Assembly (NCBI GenBank): GCA_938008435.1
Contig: CALLKK010000009.1
Location: forward strand, 496,001-560,000
Source of the DNA: an uncultured Steroidobacter sp.
GTDB lineage: Bacteria > Pseudomonadota > Gammaproteobacteria > Steroidobacterales > Steroidobacteraceae
DNA: 64,000 nt
Reading direction: 5' to 3'
Shown here one piece after another: positions 1-11,806 of this stretch. The notes below the pieces were generated by a model, which was given only the letters and a program-made list of their open reading frames with translations, was not told the DNA's origin and searched no databases. Every line of letters starts with the position of its first letter. Position 1 is the stretch's first letter. Position numbers and translations under genes: made by a program.

Positions 1-321
1 GCGACGCACGAAGTCGCTGCCGCATTGGTACGCGTCAGCGGCGAGGACACGATCGTGCTCGCGAGCTCGGACTTGAGCCACTACCTGACGTATGAAGAGG
101 CGCAACGCGTGGACGCGCACACGAGCGCTGCGATCCTCGCACGTCACCCATCGCTGACCGGACAGCAAGCCTGCGGCGCAGTGCCGATCAACGGTCTGCT
201 CGAGATTGCCCGCACGCGCGAGCTCACGGTCGAGGAACTGGCCCGCTGCAATTCCGGCGACACGGCCGGCGATCGACAGCGCGTCGTCGGCTACGGTGCC
301 TACGCGCTCTATGAAGCTTGA
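1..321 (+). CDS. amrB: AmmeMemoRadiSam system protein B (MEMO1 family), 3' fragment
   Basis: The reading frame is open from the left edge, so only the last 106 residues are visible. They carry the MEMO-family signature SSDLSHY and the family's C-terminal GYGAYAL motif. MEMO proteins resemble class III extradiol dioxygenases. In bacteria they are encoded with an AMMECR1 protein and a radical SAM protein, and the biochemical role of the set is not settled. The stop overlaps the start of the next gene by 11 bases, so the two are co-transcribed and probably translationally coupled. The radical SAM partner is not in the window and may lie to the left. The family call is firm; function is not. Confidence 0.88.
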   Translation, partial: ATHEVAAALVRVSGEDTIVLASSDLSHYLTYEEAQRVDAHTSAAILARHPSLTGQQACGAVPINGLLEIARTRELTVEELARCNSGDTAGDRQRVVGYGAYALYEA

Positions 322-871
322 TGCCGCGGACGGTCAGGAGCTGATCGCGCTCGCGCGCGAGTGCGTGCATCGTGCGCTCGTCGAAGGCGCACATCCGGCG
401 TTCCCGGAGCGTGCTTACATCGGTGCGCTCGCCGAACCGCGTTCGGCCTTCGTCACGCTGCGAATCGGCGCAGCGCTACGCGGCTGCTGCGGTTCGCTCG
501 AACCGCGCTTTCCGCTCGCGGAAGAAGTCTGGCACGACGCCTGGGCAGCGGCATTCCGCGATCCGCGTTTTGCGGCGGTCACGCCGCACGAATGGCCGCA
601 GCTTCACTTTCACGTGTCCGTACTCGAGCAGCCGCGTCCGGTGGACGTCGCAAACGAAGACGAGCTCGTCGAAATGCTCGAACCGGGCCGCGACGGTCTG
701 GTGCTCGAATGGCGCGGCGCGCGCGCGACCTTTTTGCCCGCCGTTTGGGAACAGATCGGCGATGCGCGCGAGTTCGTGCGCCGACTGAAACTCAAAGCAG
801 GCTGGCCGGCGCACTTCTGGGCGCCCGATCTGCGCCCATCGATCTACGGCGTCGAGGAGTTCGACGAATAG
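311..871 (+). CDS. amrA: AMMECR1 domain protein (AmmeMemoRadiSam system protein A)
   Basis: The protein has 186 residues, a full-length single AMMECR1 domain. The signature RGCCGSLEP (family RGCIGxL-type) is followed by the AAFRDPRF motif. The start at 311 was chosen because it overlaps the upstream MEMO gene by 11 bases and gives a normal N-terminus; a longer frame upstream reads only through the MEMO coding region. AMMECR1 proteins pair with MEMO and radical SAM proteins in bacteria and archaea. A role in radical-based modification has been proposed, but I cannot infer a substrate. No signal peptide is visible, so it should be cytoplasmic. Confidence 0.88.
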   Translation: MKLDAADGQELIALARECVHRALVEGAHPAFPERAYIGALAEPRSAFVTLRIGAALRGCCGSLEPRFPLAEEVWHDAWAAAFRDPRFAAVTPHEWPQLHFHVSVLEQPRPVDVANEDELVEMLEPGRDGLVLEWRGARATFLPAVWEQIGDAREFVRRLKLKAGWPAHFWAPDLRPSIYGVEEFDE

Positions 872-887
872 CCGCTGCTTGAGGCGG

Positions 888-4259
<3,372 letters not shown>

Positions 4260-4314
4260 ATAAGGGACAGGATCTGCGCGAGGCTCGAGCTCCAATCACA
4301 CACGATCGACACTA

Positions 4315-4341
4315 AACGTCCGTCACAGAGGCTCTGGTTCC
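4315..4341 (-). promoter_or_regulatory. Near-match to an EcfG promoter before treS
   Basis: On the minus strand GGAAC (4341-4337) is followed by CGTT (4318-4315), but the spacer is 18 bases rather than the canonical 16-17. It sits about 55 bases upstream of the treS start. The rest of the 242-base gap to the TPR gene shows no other clear element. This is weak evidence that trehalose synthesis belongs to the general stress response. Confidence 0.25.
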
Positions 4342-4537
4342 GCAACGCACCGACAACGACGGGAAGGACCGCGACGGAGTTTGGCACGAGATCACTTTAG
4401 GGATTCGGTCGCCGGGTTGCGATAGGTGGCTGTCGTCCTTGTCTCGTCCCTTGCTAACGACTAGCCTACGCCTGCACCGTGACTTAACGCACTGCACGGC
4501 GGGACAATCAGCGACTCGATAGACGGTCGTCCGCAGC

Positions 4538-5938
4538 ATGAGCTCATCGTTTCTCAAGCCTGCGTTTCTCGCCTCTTGTCTGTTGGCGCTCGATCCAGCG
4601 GCGCACGCTGCCGACGCGCTGCCGCCCGGCGAGAAGCCGAGCGCCCGCAGCGAGTATCAGGCGCACCTCGAAAGCGAGAATTGGACCGCCGCAGTCGCCG
4701 CGGCACAAAAGCTCGTCGAAACGGCGCGCGCCGACGGGGAACCGCTGGCACTGGCTGAGGCCTTGTCCCAGCTCGGCGAGGCGCAGCTGCGCGGCGGCGA
4801 CCTCACCGGCGCCGAGGCGTCATTCAAAGAGGCGCTCGAGCTCATCGAACGCTCGCAGGGACAAGCGAGCCGGCACACGCTGAACCCGCTACGCGGCTTG
4901 GGCTTCACGCTGGCGGCCGCCAAACGCCACGAGGAAGCCGTGCCGTATCTCGATCGCGCCTTGCTGATCACTCATCGCACGCACGGCCTGTTTCACGAAG
5001 AACAGCAGCCGATCCTCGCGCAGCTCGCCAACAGTCTCACGCGTATCGGCCAGGCGCTCGCCGCCGAACGGCACGTCAACTACATGCTGAAGGTGGGCGA
5101 GCGTTCCTACGGACAGAACGATCCGCGCATCGTGCCGCTCATGTGCCAAGTCGCGGACTGGCACGCGGGTGTCGGTAACTTCGACGTCGCGCGGCGTCAC
5201 TATCGGGATGCGATTCGACTGGTGGAACGAACGCTCGGGAGCTCGCACGTGGATGTCGTCCTGCCGTTGCGGCGGCTGGCAGCCAGCTATCTCTACGAGG
5301 TCGATTTCTACGCGCTGGGGTACCTCGACCCGTACACCGCCAACACGCCGGAAGCGCAGCAGCTCAACCTGCCGTACCGCAAGAATCCGCGCTACCTACC
5401 GGCAGAGGGGCAGCGTGCGCTGCTGCGTGCGCTCGAGGTCTTGGAGACGCAGCCCGATCCTCCGGCGGAAATCTTGCTGGGCACGCTCGTCGAAACGGGC
5501 GATTGGTTTCAGTTCAAGCAAGACACCAAGAAAGCGCTCGCCTATTACCGCCAAGCGGCGCAGCGTTATGCGCAACTCGATGCGAAGGAGCGCGAAACGA
5601 TTCCGAATCTGCTCGCGGTTCCGGTGCGTGTGTACTTCCCGGCGCCTGCGGCCGTGGCAAGCGGCAACCGCATGCCGCCAGGCAAGGGTGAAGAAGCCTT
5701 CGTCGAGCTCGAATTCACCGTGAACGCCGAAGGCTTCGTCGAAGATGCGCGGGTGACGGACTCCAATACCTACAGCCGCCACGTCTCCGACTTTCTCGAT
5801 GCGATCCGCGACGCGCGCTTTCGCCCGCGGTTCGTCGACGGCGAACCCGTTGCGACCACCGGCGTGACCGCACGCGAGGTCTATCGCGTCAGGCGCCGCC
5901 CCCAGAACAAGGAGCAGCAGGAGGACGAGCCGTCCTAG
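4538..5938 (+). CDS. TPR protein with C-terminal TonB-like domain
   Basis: The protein has 466 residues. A signal peptide covers residues 1-24 (hydrophobic core, cleavage after AHA). TPR-like helical repeats run from about 40 to 250. A second helical segment follows. A TonB_C-like domain spans about 365-455, with EEAFVELEFTVNAEGFVED and RFRPRFVDGEPV resembling the periplasmic end of TonB. There is no N-terminal TonB membrane anchor; the domain sits on a secreted TPR scaffold. This arrangement is usually annotated as an energy-transducer-like protein without a proven TonB role. It is convergent with the long minus-strand operon: the two stops are five bases apart, so no separate terminator fits between them. 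Confidence 0.7.
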   Translation: MSSSFLKPAFLASCLLALDPAAHAADALPPGEKPSARSEYQAHLESENWTAAVAAAQKLVETARADGEPLALAEALSQLGEAQLRGGDLTGAEASFKEALELIERSQGQASRHTLNPLRGLGFTLAAAKRHEEAVPYLDRALLITHRTHGLFHEEQQPILAQLANSLTRIGQALAAERHVNYMLKVGERSYGQNDPRIVPLMCQVADWHAGVGNFDVARRHYRDAIRLVERTLGSSHVDVVLPLRRLAASYLYEVDFYALGYLDPYTANTPEAQQLNLPYRKNPRYLPAEGQRALLRALEVLETQPDPPAEILLGTLVETGDWFQFKQDTKKALAYYRQAAQRYAQLDAKERETIPNLLAVPVRVYFPAPAAVASGNRMPPGKGEEAFVELEFTVNAEGFVEDARVTDSNTYSRHVSDFLDAIRDARFRPRFVDGEPVATTGVTAREVYRVRRRPQNKEQQEDEPS

Positions 5939-5942
5939 CTTC

Positions 5943-6851
5943 TCAAGCGTGGAGCGCGAAGGCTCCGTCGAGCTCGGGCTGGGATTCTTCCTCGTCGCGA
6001 TCGTCCTCTTCCGTCGGCGCCGACTCGCTGCGCGGCGCGGCAGGCGCCGTTTCCGCTTCGTTCGAGTCTTCGTCCGATTCGCTCGACTCTTCGGCAGGCG
6101 CCGCTTCGGGCGGCGTTACCTCCTCCGGCGTCTCGCCGTCGGTCGCCTCTGTTTGTGCCGGTGCCGCTTCGTCGGACGTCTCGCCGCCCGCCGACGTGTC
6201 GGACTCCGCTTCCGGCAACAGGCCCCGCACAATCGCTTGCTCGCGAAACTCCACGGCCAGCTTGGCGCCCGCATCGCGCATCGCCAGCGCTGTGGCGTTC
6301 ACGAGCGGCTCGGTGTTCGACAACCCGCCTGCCGGCGACGTCCCGTACCCGGTGAATCCCCAGGAATCCGCGAGTTTTCCGTCTGGACGATAGACATTGA
6401 CGCGGTACTTGATGCTGACCGCGTAGAACGGCGAGCCCGCATCGCGCGGCGTGACGAATGCATATTCCTCGACGCTGGGCTCGAGGATGGCCGCCACGCG
6501 CTCGCCGAGCTGCGCACCGGCGTTGAGGCTGTCGACCGGAATCACTTCCTCGAACATCGCGTTCATGAGCCGCGAGATCGCATCGCTCTGCGCCTTGCCG
6601 AGCGCGATGCTGTAGTCCGTGCCCCAACGCTCTTCCTCGTGCACGTACTCCGAGAACTCAGGCGGAATGAACAGCGCCACCGCGACCGGAATCTTGACCA
6701 CGAGCGGTTCGGGAATTTGCGCGGTCGCAACGAGCTTCACCGGACCGCAGCCGGTCAGCAGCGCGAACGCCGCCGCGACGCTCGCGAGCAAGACGCAGCG
6801 AGCCGCCGCACACGATTCGCGCGAGCGACGAAAAATGGTCGTATTTCTCAC
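5943..6851 (-). CDS. Lipoprotein of unknown function, last gene of the kinase/FHA/VWA operon
   Basis: The protein has 302 residues from the GTG at 6851, which lies one base after the upstream VWA stop and behind a GAGG ribosome-binding site. An upstream extension would read through that gene and is rejected. The signal sequence ends in the lipobox LLTGC. The folded part (about 35-205) contains VKYRVNVYRP-like beta segments. The last 100 residues are low-complexity Glu/Ala/Ser/Thr/Pro, strongly acidic. I recognise no family. Tight coupling to the VWA gene suggests it works with it at the outer or inner membrane. Confidence 0.72.
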   Translation of the reverse strand: MRNTTIFRRSRESCAAARCVLLASVAAAFALLTGCGPVKLVATAQIPEPLVVKIPVAVALFIPPEFSEYVHEEERWGTDYSIALGKAQSDAISRLMNAMFEEVIPVDSLNAGAQLGERVAAILEPSVEEYAFVTPRDAGSPFYAVSIKYRVNVYRPDGKLADSWGFTGYGTSPAGGLSNTEPLVNATALAMRDAGAKLAVEFREQAIVRGLLPEAESDTSAGGETSDEAAPAQTEATDGETPEEVTPPEAAPAEESSESDEDSNEAETAPAAPRSESAPTEEDDRDEEESQPELDGAFALHA

Positions 6852-6852
6852 G

Positions 6853-7926
6853 TTACGATGACCTCGGTGGGATCGCCTCGCTCTCGGCGGGCTGCGACGC
6901 GGCACCGATCCTGAACAGCGGCCGGCGGCCGCGCTCCGGTTCGTTGAGCCCGACGAACGAGCCGCCGTTTCGCTGACACAGTATCCGCATGAGCGTCGCA
7001 AATCGAATGCTCGTGTACTGCGGCGCATCGGGGCGCACCGGGAAACCGATCGCATGGATGCGCACGCGCCGCTCGCCGGTGTCGTCTTCGCGATTGATCA
7101 GATCGACGCTCTTGACAACCGCGTCGATCGACGGGCCTGTGAACTCATCGCCGAAGACGTACAGGCTGATCTTCTTGTCCTTGGAGTAGTACGTGCGAAT
7201 GGCTTCCACGATACCTTCGACCGGGCTCGAGTTCGAGAACGCATTCCAGGTGCGCAGCCGCTCGATCACGGTGCGCCGCTGCTGCGGCGTATCCGGAATC
7301 CATTTGCCGCGATAGCCCGGGAACATGTACACGCCTTCGTCGTTCATCACCTGGAAGCCCTTCACCTGCGGATAGATGTTCAGGGTTTCCTCGAGCTTCT
7401 CCAGCATGAGCGGCCAGGCGTAATTGAACATGCTGCCGGAGGTATCGATGATGAAGATGATGTACTCGCTGTCGACCGGAATGCCGCCGATCGCATCGTC
7501 GCGCTTGCGACGGAAGTCGCTGCCCAGCAGACGTTTCATTTCTTCGGTCAACGTCTGCTGCGCGGAAGCGAGCCGCCCTTCGAGCTGATTGGCCACATCT
7601 GCTTCTTGCTTGGACGCAGCGTACCTGCCGCGGATATCGCTCAAGTCACCTTGCAACCGCGCAACGCGCCGCTTCACCTCGGAGAGCTGTTCCTGCTTGG
7701 CGACGAGATCGCGATTCAGGATCTCGCTCTGTCCTTCGATCTCGATGAGCTCTTCCTGCAGCTTCAGGATCTGCGCCTGCAAATCCTCGCGCTCCTGCTC
7801 GATCTCGGGCGAGCGTATATCGCTCAGCACGAGCAGCAGCACCACCGAGCCCAAACCGCAGGTGATGCAATCCAGGAACGAGATGCTGAAGATCTCGGTC
7901 TCGCGTCGCGTTAGTCTACGAGCCAT
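6853..7926 (-). CDS. Membrane-anchored VWA domain protein, paralogue 1
   Basis: The protein has 357 residues from the ATG at 7926, which has an AGGGG site upstream; an ATG 24 bases earlier is less likely. Residues 13-35 form the only membrane helix, with the motif FSISFLDCITCGLGSVV and an acidic D19. A coiled coil follows (about 40-135), then a von Willebrand A domain with MIDAS DTSGS at D161. The N-terminal helix resembles the ExbD/TolR anchor (ExbD: PFIDVMLVLL), where the Asp carries protons. The neighbour at 10532-11356 is an ExbB/TolQ-like channel subunit, so this may be its partner, with the VWA domain outside the cytoplasm. That is inference. It shares this anchor with the next gene upstream. 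Confidence 0.82.
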   Translation of the reverse strand: MARRLTRRETEIFSISFLDCITCGLGSVVLLLVLSDIRSPEIEQEREDLQAQILKLQEELIEIEGQSEILNRDLVAKQEQLSEVKRRVARLQGDLSDIRGRYAASKQEADVANQLEGRLASAQQTLTEEMKRLLGSDFRRKRDDAIGGIPVDSEYIIFIIDTSGSMFNYAWPLMLEKLEETLNIYPQVKGFQVMNDEGVYMFPGYRGKWIPDTPQQRRTVIERLRTWNAFSNSSPVEGIVEAIRTYYSKDKKISLYVFGDEFTGPSIDAVVKSVDLINREDDTGERRVRIHAIGFPVRPDAPQYTSIRFATLMRILCQRNGGSFVGLNEPERGRRPLFRIGAASQPAESEAIPPRSS

Positions 7927-8007
7927 AACCAGCCCCTCTGCCGACGACACGGTGCATGTGCCGCCTTCCGTCGCGCAAGAGCGATCCGCAAAGCCCGGCG
8001 CGCCCGC

Positions 8008-9102
8008 TCATGGCCAATCCTTCGCCGGGCTCATGAACGAGCCGCCAGTTCTGCGCGCAGCCAGCCAAAACGCCGCCGGCGCCGACGGATCGCCTTCCAT
8101 CGGCATCAAGATGACGTTGAGCGGGACGTCGCGCGGATATTTCGCAATCGCGCGATCGAAGAGCCTCAGCCGGCCGTCGCCGTCGATCGTCTTGCGGATG
8201 AGCGGCGCGCCGGTGCCCTGCGTCGGCAGGCCATCGGTGATGAGAATGACGTTGTCCGGTTTCGGATTGAGCGCGTTCAGCGCGACGAACGCATTCTCGA
8301 GGCTGGTGCCGTCCTGCGGAATGGTCTTGCGCAAAGCGTTGATCGCATCGCTGAGCGCATTCGGATCGTTCGTCTTGAGCCAACGGCCTTCCGTCCCCGG
8401 CGCCAGCGCCCATGTCTTGGTGTTGAACGCGTAGATCTGAAACTCGCTTTCGAGCGGCAGCTGCGCAGCCAGCCACTCGACCGTCGCGATCGTGCGCCGC
8501 CATTTCTCCGCGAGCATCTTGTGCGTATCGGACATGTTGCGCAGGCGTAGGATGTTGACGACCGTATCGTCCAACATGCTCGCGGAGACGTCGACCAACA
8601 GCAGAATGCGCTCGCCGCCGACCTTGAGCCCCGTCAGGTATTGCCGGTCGCCTTGCCCGACGAAGCCGCGCACGCGCGTGCCGGGCGCGCTCGCATCTTT
8701 GGTCGCGCCTTCGAGGCGGCGCGCCCCCTCCTCGAGCGATTTGAGATCCGCCTTCAAACGCTCGATCGCCTCGCGTCGCGACAATGTTTCCTTCTCCGCT
8801 TCGGCAAGCTCGACTCTGAGACGCTCGGTTTCCTCGAGCACGCGCGTGCCCATTCCTTCGAGGCGCACCTGCTCGGTTTCGGTCTCGATGAGTGAGTTCT
8901 TGAGCGCGACGAGTCGCTGATAGCCCTCGAGCACTTCCTGCTCGAGTCGGGACACTTCCGCCTTCACCGACTGCGTTTCGGTCGCGCGTCGCAAGCCGCC
9001 TTGCGCGTTGATCAACGTATAGACGAGCACGACCGACCCGAACGCGCAGGTGATGCAGTCCAGGAAGGACATGCTGAAGACTTCAGTCTTGCGGCGCGCC
9101 AT
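8008..9102 (-). CDS. Membrane-anchored VWA domain protein, paralogue 2
   Basis: The protein has 364 residues with the same plan as its neighbour: an N-terminal helix with FSMSFLDCITCAFGSVV (D15), a long coiled coil (about 40-135), then a VWA domain with MIDAS DVSAS at D171 and a conserved ITDGLPTQ segment. Its start lies inside the 3' end of the FHA gene (20-base overlap), so the two are translationally coupled. The two VWA proteins match closely in the anchor but diverge in the VWA domain, which fits a heteromeric pair rather than a recent duplication. Partner and ligand are unknown. Confidence 0.82.
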   Translation of the reverse strand: MARRKTEVFSMSFLDCITCAFGSVVLVYTLINAQGGLRRATETQSVKAEVSRLEQEVLEGYQRLVALKNSLIETETEQVRLEGMGTRVLEETERLRVELAEAEKETLSRREAIERLKADLKSLEEGARRLEGATKDASAPGTRVRGFVGQGDRQYLTGLKVGGERILLLVDVSASMLDDTVVNILRLRNMSDTHKMLAEKWRRTIATVEWLAAQLPLESEFQIYAFNTKTWALAPGTEGRWLKTNDPNALSDAINALRKTIPQDGTSLENAFVALNALNPKPDNVILITDGLPTQGTGAPLIRKTIDGDGRLRLFDRAIAKYPRDVPLNVILMPMEGDPSAPAAFWLAARRTGGSFMSPAKDWP

Positions 9103-10489
9103 CGTCGTTGACCAACTGAATCATCTCGAGCGTCACGCCGGGCGAACCGAGCCGTACTCGATCGCCGACGGTCAGCGTCGTGCGTCCCACCACGCGCTCG
9201 TCATTGACGTAAGAGCCGTAGGTGCTGTGATCTTCGATCACCACCGCGCCGTTCCGTCGCAGCAGCGAGCAGTGCTTGCGCGATATGCCTGGTCCGGGCG
9301 CGGGCAGCACGAGCGCACGCGGCGCATGCTCCACGGCCCAGCCGACGACGAGCGGTACGTCGGTGATGCGCCAGGCACGCCCTTGGTAGAGCACGTGCGT
9401 CGGCCGTAACGCCGGCGGCGTAGCCTCGATGTGCTGCTCGCTCGATTCGGTTGCTTCACCCGTGGCGGCCGCCACCGGCAAGTGATAGACGAGCGCGAGC
9501 GCATCGACGGGCCGTGCAATGGCCGCGGCATGATGCAATGCGCCCAAGGCCGCTGCGCCGCGTTCGAGCACCTCGACGCGACAGTCCCGCAGCGCTTGCA
9601 GCCGATCGAGCAATCCGGGCAATGCAGCCACGCGGTGCGAAACGCGCAGCTCGATCGGCATTCCGGCCACGCGTGCGCTTTGCACCAAGCTCTGCAGCTG
9701 TGCGTAATGACGCTCCACCGCCGCGATGAGCTGCGCACGCTCGATTTCCACCTCGAGCTTGCTGCCGCCGAAGGTCGTCTCCAGCACCGCACGTTCTTCG
9801 TGCGCAAACGTCGCGAGCCATTCGGGCAAACGATCGAAGAGGAGCTGTTCGTTGGCGGCATCGTGCAGCGGGTCGAAGCGCGTCTTGCGCACGAACTGCT
9901 CTGCGATGAAATGCATCCAGGTCTGCTGAATGGCCAACAGGCCGTGCTGCAGCAGGATCTCGTAACGGCTGCGCTTGAGGCCGGGACGCTCGCCGCCCGT
10001 GTACTCGAGCACCGTCAGCAATGCCTGATGCAGTTCGAGATCCAGGTGCAGCAGCCGCGCCGGTGCCGGCTGCAAACTGCATGCGGCCAGAGCCGCGTCG
10101 ACAAGACCTGCGACACGCACGCCCGTCTCGTTGATCACGCCGAGCAGCAAGCCGAGTTGCTCGCGGCTGTAACCGGCCGGCACGGCAAGCAGCATGCCAT
10201 CGCCGTCGTCGTGCCCGCGCAGCAACGACTCGGCTTGCGCATACGCCAAATCCGCCGACGTCTGAATCAGACGTGACGGTCGCGTGAGCGGTGCGGTGCT
10301 GAGCGTGCGCCAGAAGTTCGTCTGCGCCAGCAAGGGCTTGACGCGCAAACGCCGCGCCGCCGCCTCGCCGGTGAGCGTCCGCTCCTCTTCGAGCAGCGCC
10401 ACGCCCGGCGCTTCGGCGAGGATCGAAGTCTCCTCTGCACGCCGCCTGGCGAGGATGAGACCGGCATCGATGAGCTCAAGTGACAGCAT
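9083..10489 (-). CDS. Hsp70/actin-like N-terminal region with C-terminal FHA domain
   Basis: The protein has 468 residues. Residues 1-350 look like a divergent Hsp70/actin-type ATPase fold: an opening beta segment LELIDAGLILARR where Hsp70s have the first phosphate loop, a GEAAARRLRVKP segment, and VPAGYSREQLGLLLGVINETGV resembling the Hsp70 VPAxFxxxQR motif. The canonical nucleotide-binding glycines are not obvious. Residues about 375-455 are an FHA domain with GISRKHC and the DHSTYGSYVN motif, which binds phosphothreonine. No membrane helix is visible. It is probably the cytoplasmic reader of phosphorylation by the operon's kinase. The FHA call is firm; the N-terminal fold is tentative. Confidence 0.8.
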   Translation of the reverse strand: MLSLELIDAGLILARRRAEETSILAEAPGVALLEEERTLTGEAAARRLRVKPLLAQTNFWRTLSTAPLTRPSRLIQTSADLAYAQAESLLRGHDDGDGMLLAVPAGYSREQLGLLLGVINETGVRVAGLVDAALAACSLQPAPARLLHLDLELHQALLTVLEYTGGERPGLKRSRYEILLQHGLLAIQQTWMHFIAEQFVRKTRFDPLHDAANEQLLFDRLPEWLATFAHEERAVLETTFGGSKLEVEIERAQLIAAVERHYAQLQSLVQSARVAGMPIELRVSHRVAALPGLLDRLQALRDCRVEVLERGAAALGALHHAAAIARPVDALALVYHLPVAAATGEATESSEQHIEATPPALRPTHVLYQGRAWRITDVPLVVGWAVEHAPRALVLPAPGPGISRKHCSLLRRNGAVVIEDHSTYGSYVNDERVVGRTTLTVGDRVRLGSPGVTLEMIQLVNDDGAPQD

Positions 10490-10531
10490 GATGGGGCACG
10501 CGACGCAGTGGAATCGTCATGCAACGCTCGC

Positions 10532-11356
10532 TCATCGCACCTGCATGTGCCTGATCAAATGCTGATCGATCCAATGATCCGTGTCGTGCACGAGCTGCTC
10601 CTGCGACTGCTGCAGCTGATGCAGGAAGAACATCAAGATGATCGTGAGCAACAGCGCGACGAACGTGGCGTTGAACGCGATACCCAGATCGGAGGTCACG
10701 CCGGTGATGTCGCCGGTCACCGCTTTGTGCGCCTGGAGCAGCGCGTCGCCGATGTGACGCACGGTGCCGATGAAGCCGATGGCGGGAATCGCCCAGGCGA
10801 TATAGCGAATCATCGCAAGGCCCGAATCGAGCCGATCGGCCTCGCTGTCGCACACCGCACGCGAAGTCTCGGCCGAGTCGCGGATGCTGCGCGTGGCGGC
10901 AAAGCGATCGAGCGTGCGCTGCAGCGCGCGCACGACGAGCGAGTTCTTCTCTTCTTCCGACAATCCTTCGAGCTGACGCGCGTAATCCTTCGCGTCCTCC
11001 GGCAGCACTTTGATGCCCTCGGGCACGACGATGAGCTCGCGCTCGAGCATCTTGCGCTCGCGCCTGACCAAGAGCGCCTTGTAGCCGATGATGAGCAGCG
11101 CCCACACGAAGTGAATGATCTCGGCTTCCTGCTCGAAATCCTTCACCACGAGGTAGAACGAGCGCGCCGGCACGTAATCGGGGTCTTCGCGCATGCGCGC
11201 CTGCTCCGCCGCGATCACCTCGGTGCCGGCCGGGCGAATCCACACGACGTAGAGGGAATGGATCGTCACGACCGTCACGATCAACGCAATCAGTGTGACG
11301 AAGAACTCGCTCGGATACTGGAAGCGGCGCGACGCAGGTGCTGCTGCTGTGACCAT
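10532..11356 (-). CDS. MotA/TolQ/ExbB-type proton channel subunit
   Basis: The protein has 274 residues. Membrane helices are at about 17-40, 80-98, 182-205 and 224-247, with a charged cytoplasmic loop between the second and third. The third helix, IPAIGFIGTVRHIGDAL, matches the ExbB/TolQ signature (TolQ: APYIGLFGTV), and the fourth begins with DLGIAFNATFVALLL as in the family. Members form pentameric inner-membrane channels that power ExbD/TolR/MotB partners with the proton gradient. No ordinary ExbD or MotB gene is present; the two VWA proteins downstream have an ExbD-like anchor and are the likely partners. Its start is nine bases from the stop of the gene before it. Confidence 0.85.
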   Translation of the reverse strand: MVTAAAPASRRFQYPSEFFVTLIALIVTVVTIHSLYVVWIRPAGTEVIAAEQARMREDPDYVPARSFYLVVKDFEQEAEIIHFVWALLIIGYKALLVRRERKMLERELIVVPEGIKVLPEDAKDYARQLEGLSEEEKNSLVVRALQRTLDRFAATRSIRDSAETSRAVCDSEADRLDSGLAMIRYIAWAIPAIGFIGTVRHIGDALLQAHKAVTGDITGVTSDLGIAFNATFVALLLTIILMFFLHQLQQSQEQLVHDTDHWIDQHLIRHMQVR

Positions 11357-11365
11357 GTGGGATGC

Positions 11366-11788
11366 TCAGATATCGATGGGAAAGGACACGTCGAAGTCCG
11401 CGCGAACCTGCTCGGACGGAACGAACTTGCGCGGCGAGGAGCCGGCGTTCTTGGCACCCTGCGATTGCTCGGCACGCGGCTGCTCGGCCGGTTCGCGCGC
11501 CGCATCGTCGGATGCTTCGACATTCGCTGCATTCTCCTCATCGGCCGCTGCGACTTGCACGGGCACCGATGAGCTGTCGTCGACGCCTGACGACTCGCCT
11601 TCGGTGCGCACACCCGCCGACTCATCCGCTGCTTGCGCGAGCGCAGCGGTCGGTTGAGCGGCGGACGCCGCTCGCGTCGACGCCGGCGCACGCGGCGACT
11701 CGGCGGCGAACAACCACGAGCCTGCGGCCCATGTAACCGCAAGCACGATGAGCAATCGCATCGGACTCGGCTGCGCTCTGCGTTTCAT
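11366..11788 (-). CDS. Small secreted Ala/Ser-rich protein
   Basis: The protein has 140 residues from the ATG at 11788, which has GAGGAG eight bases upstream. The signal peptide has the hydrophobic core LLIVLAVTWAAGSWLFA. The mature part is low-complexity and acidic (Ala, Ser, Glu, Asp, Gln), ending in a more ordered tail, FVPSEQVRADFDVSFPIDI. I recognise no family. It lies between the FHA-PEGA-SUMF1 gene and the channel gene with gaps of about 10-20 bases, so it is part of the operon and probably acts in the periplasm. Confidence 0.65.
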   Translation of the reverse strand: MKRRAQPSPMRLLIVLAVTWAAGSWLFAAESPRAPASTRAASAAQPTAALAQAADESAGVRTEGESSGVDDSSSVPVQVAAADEENAANVEASDDAAREPAEQPRAEQSQGAKNAGSSPRKFVPSEQVRADFDVSFPIDI

Positions 11789-11806
11789 CGTGCACACTCC
11801 TCGCTG

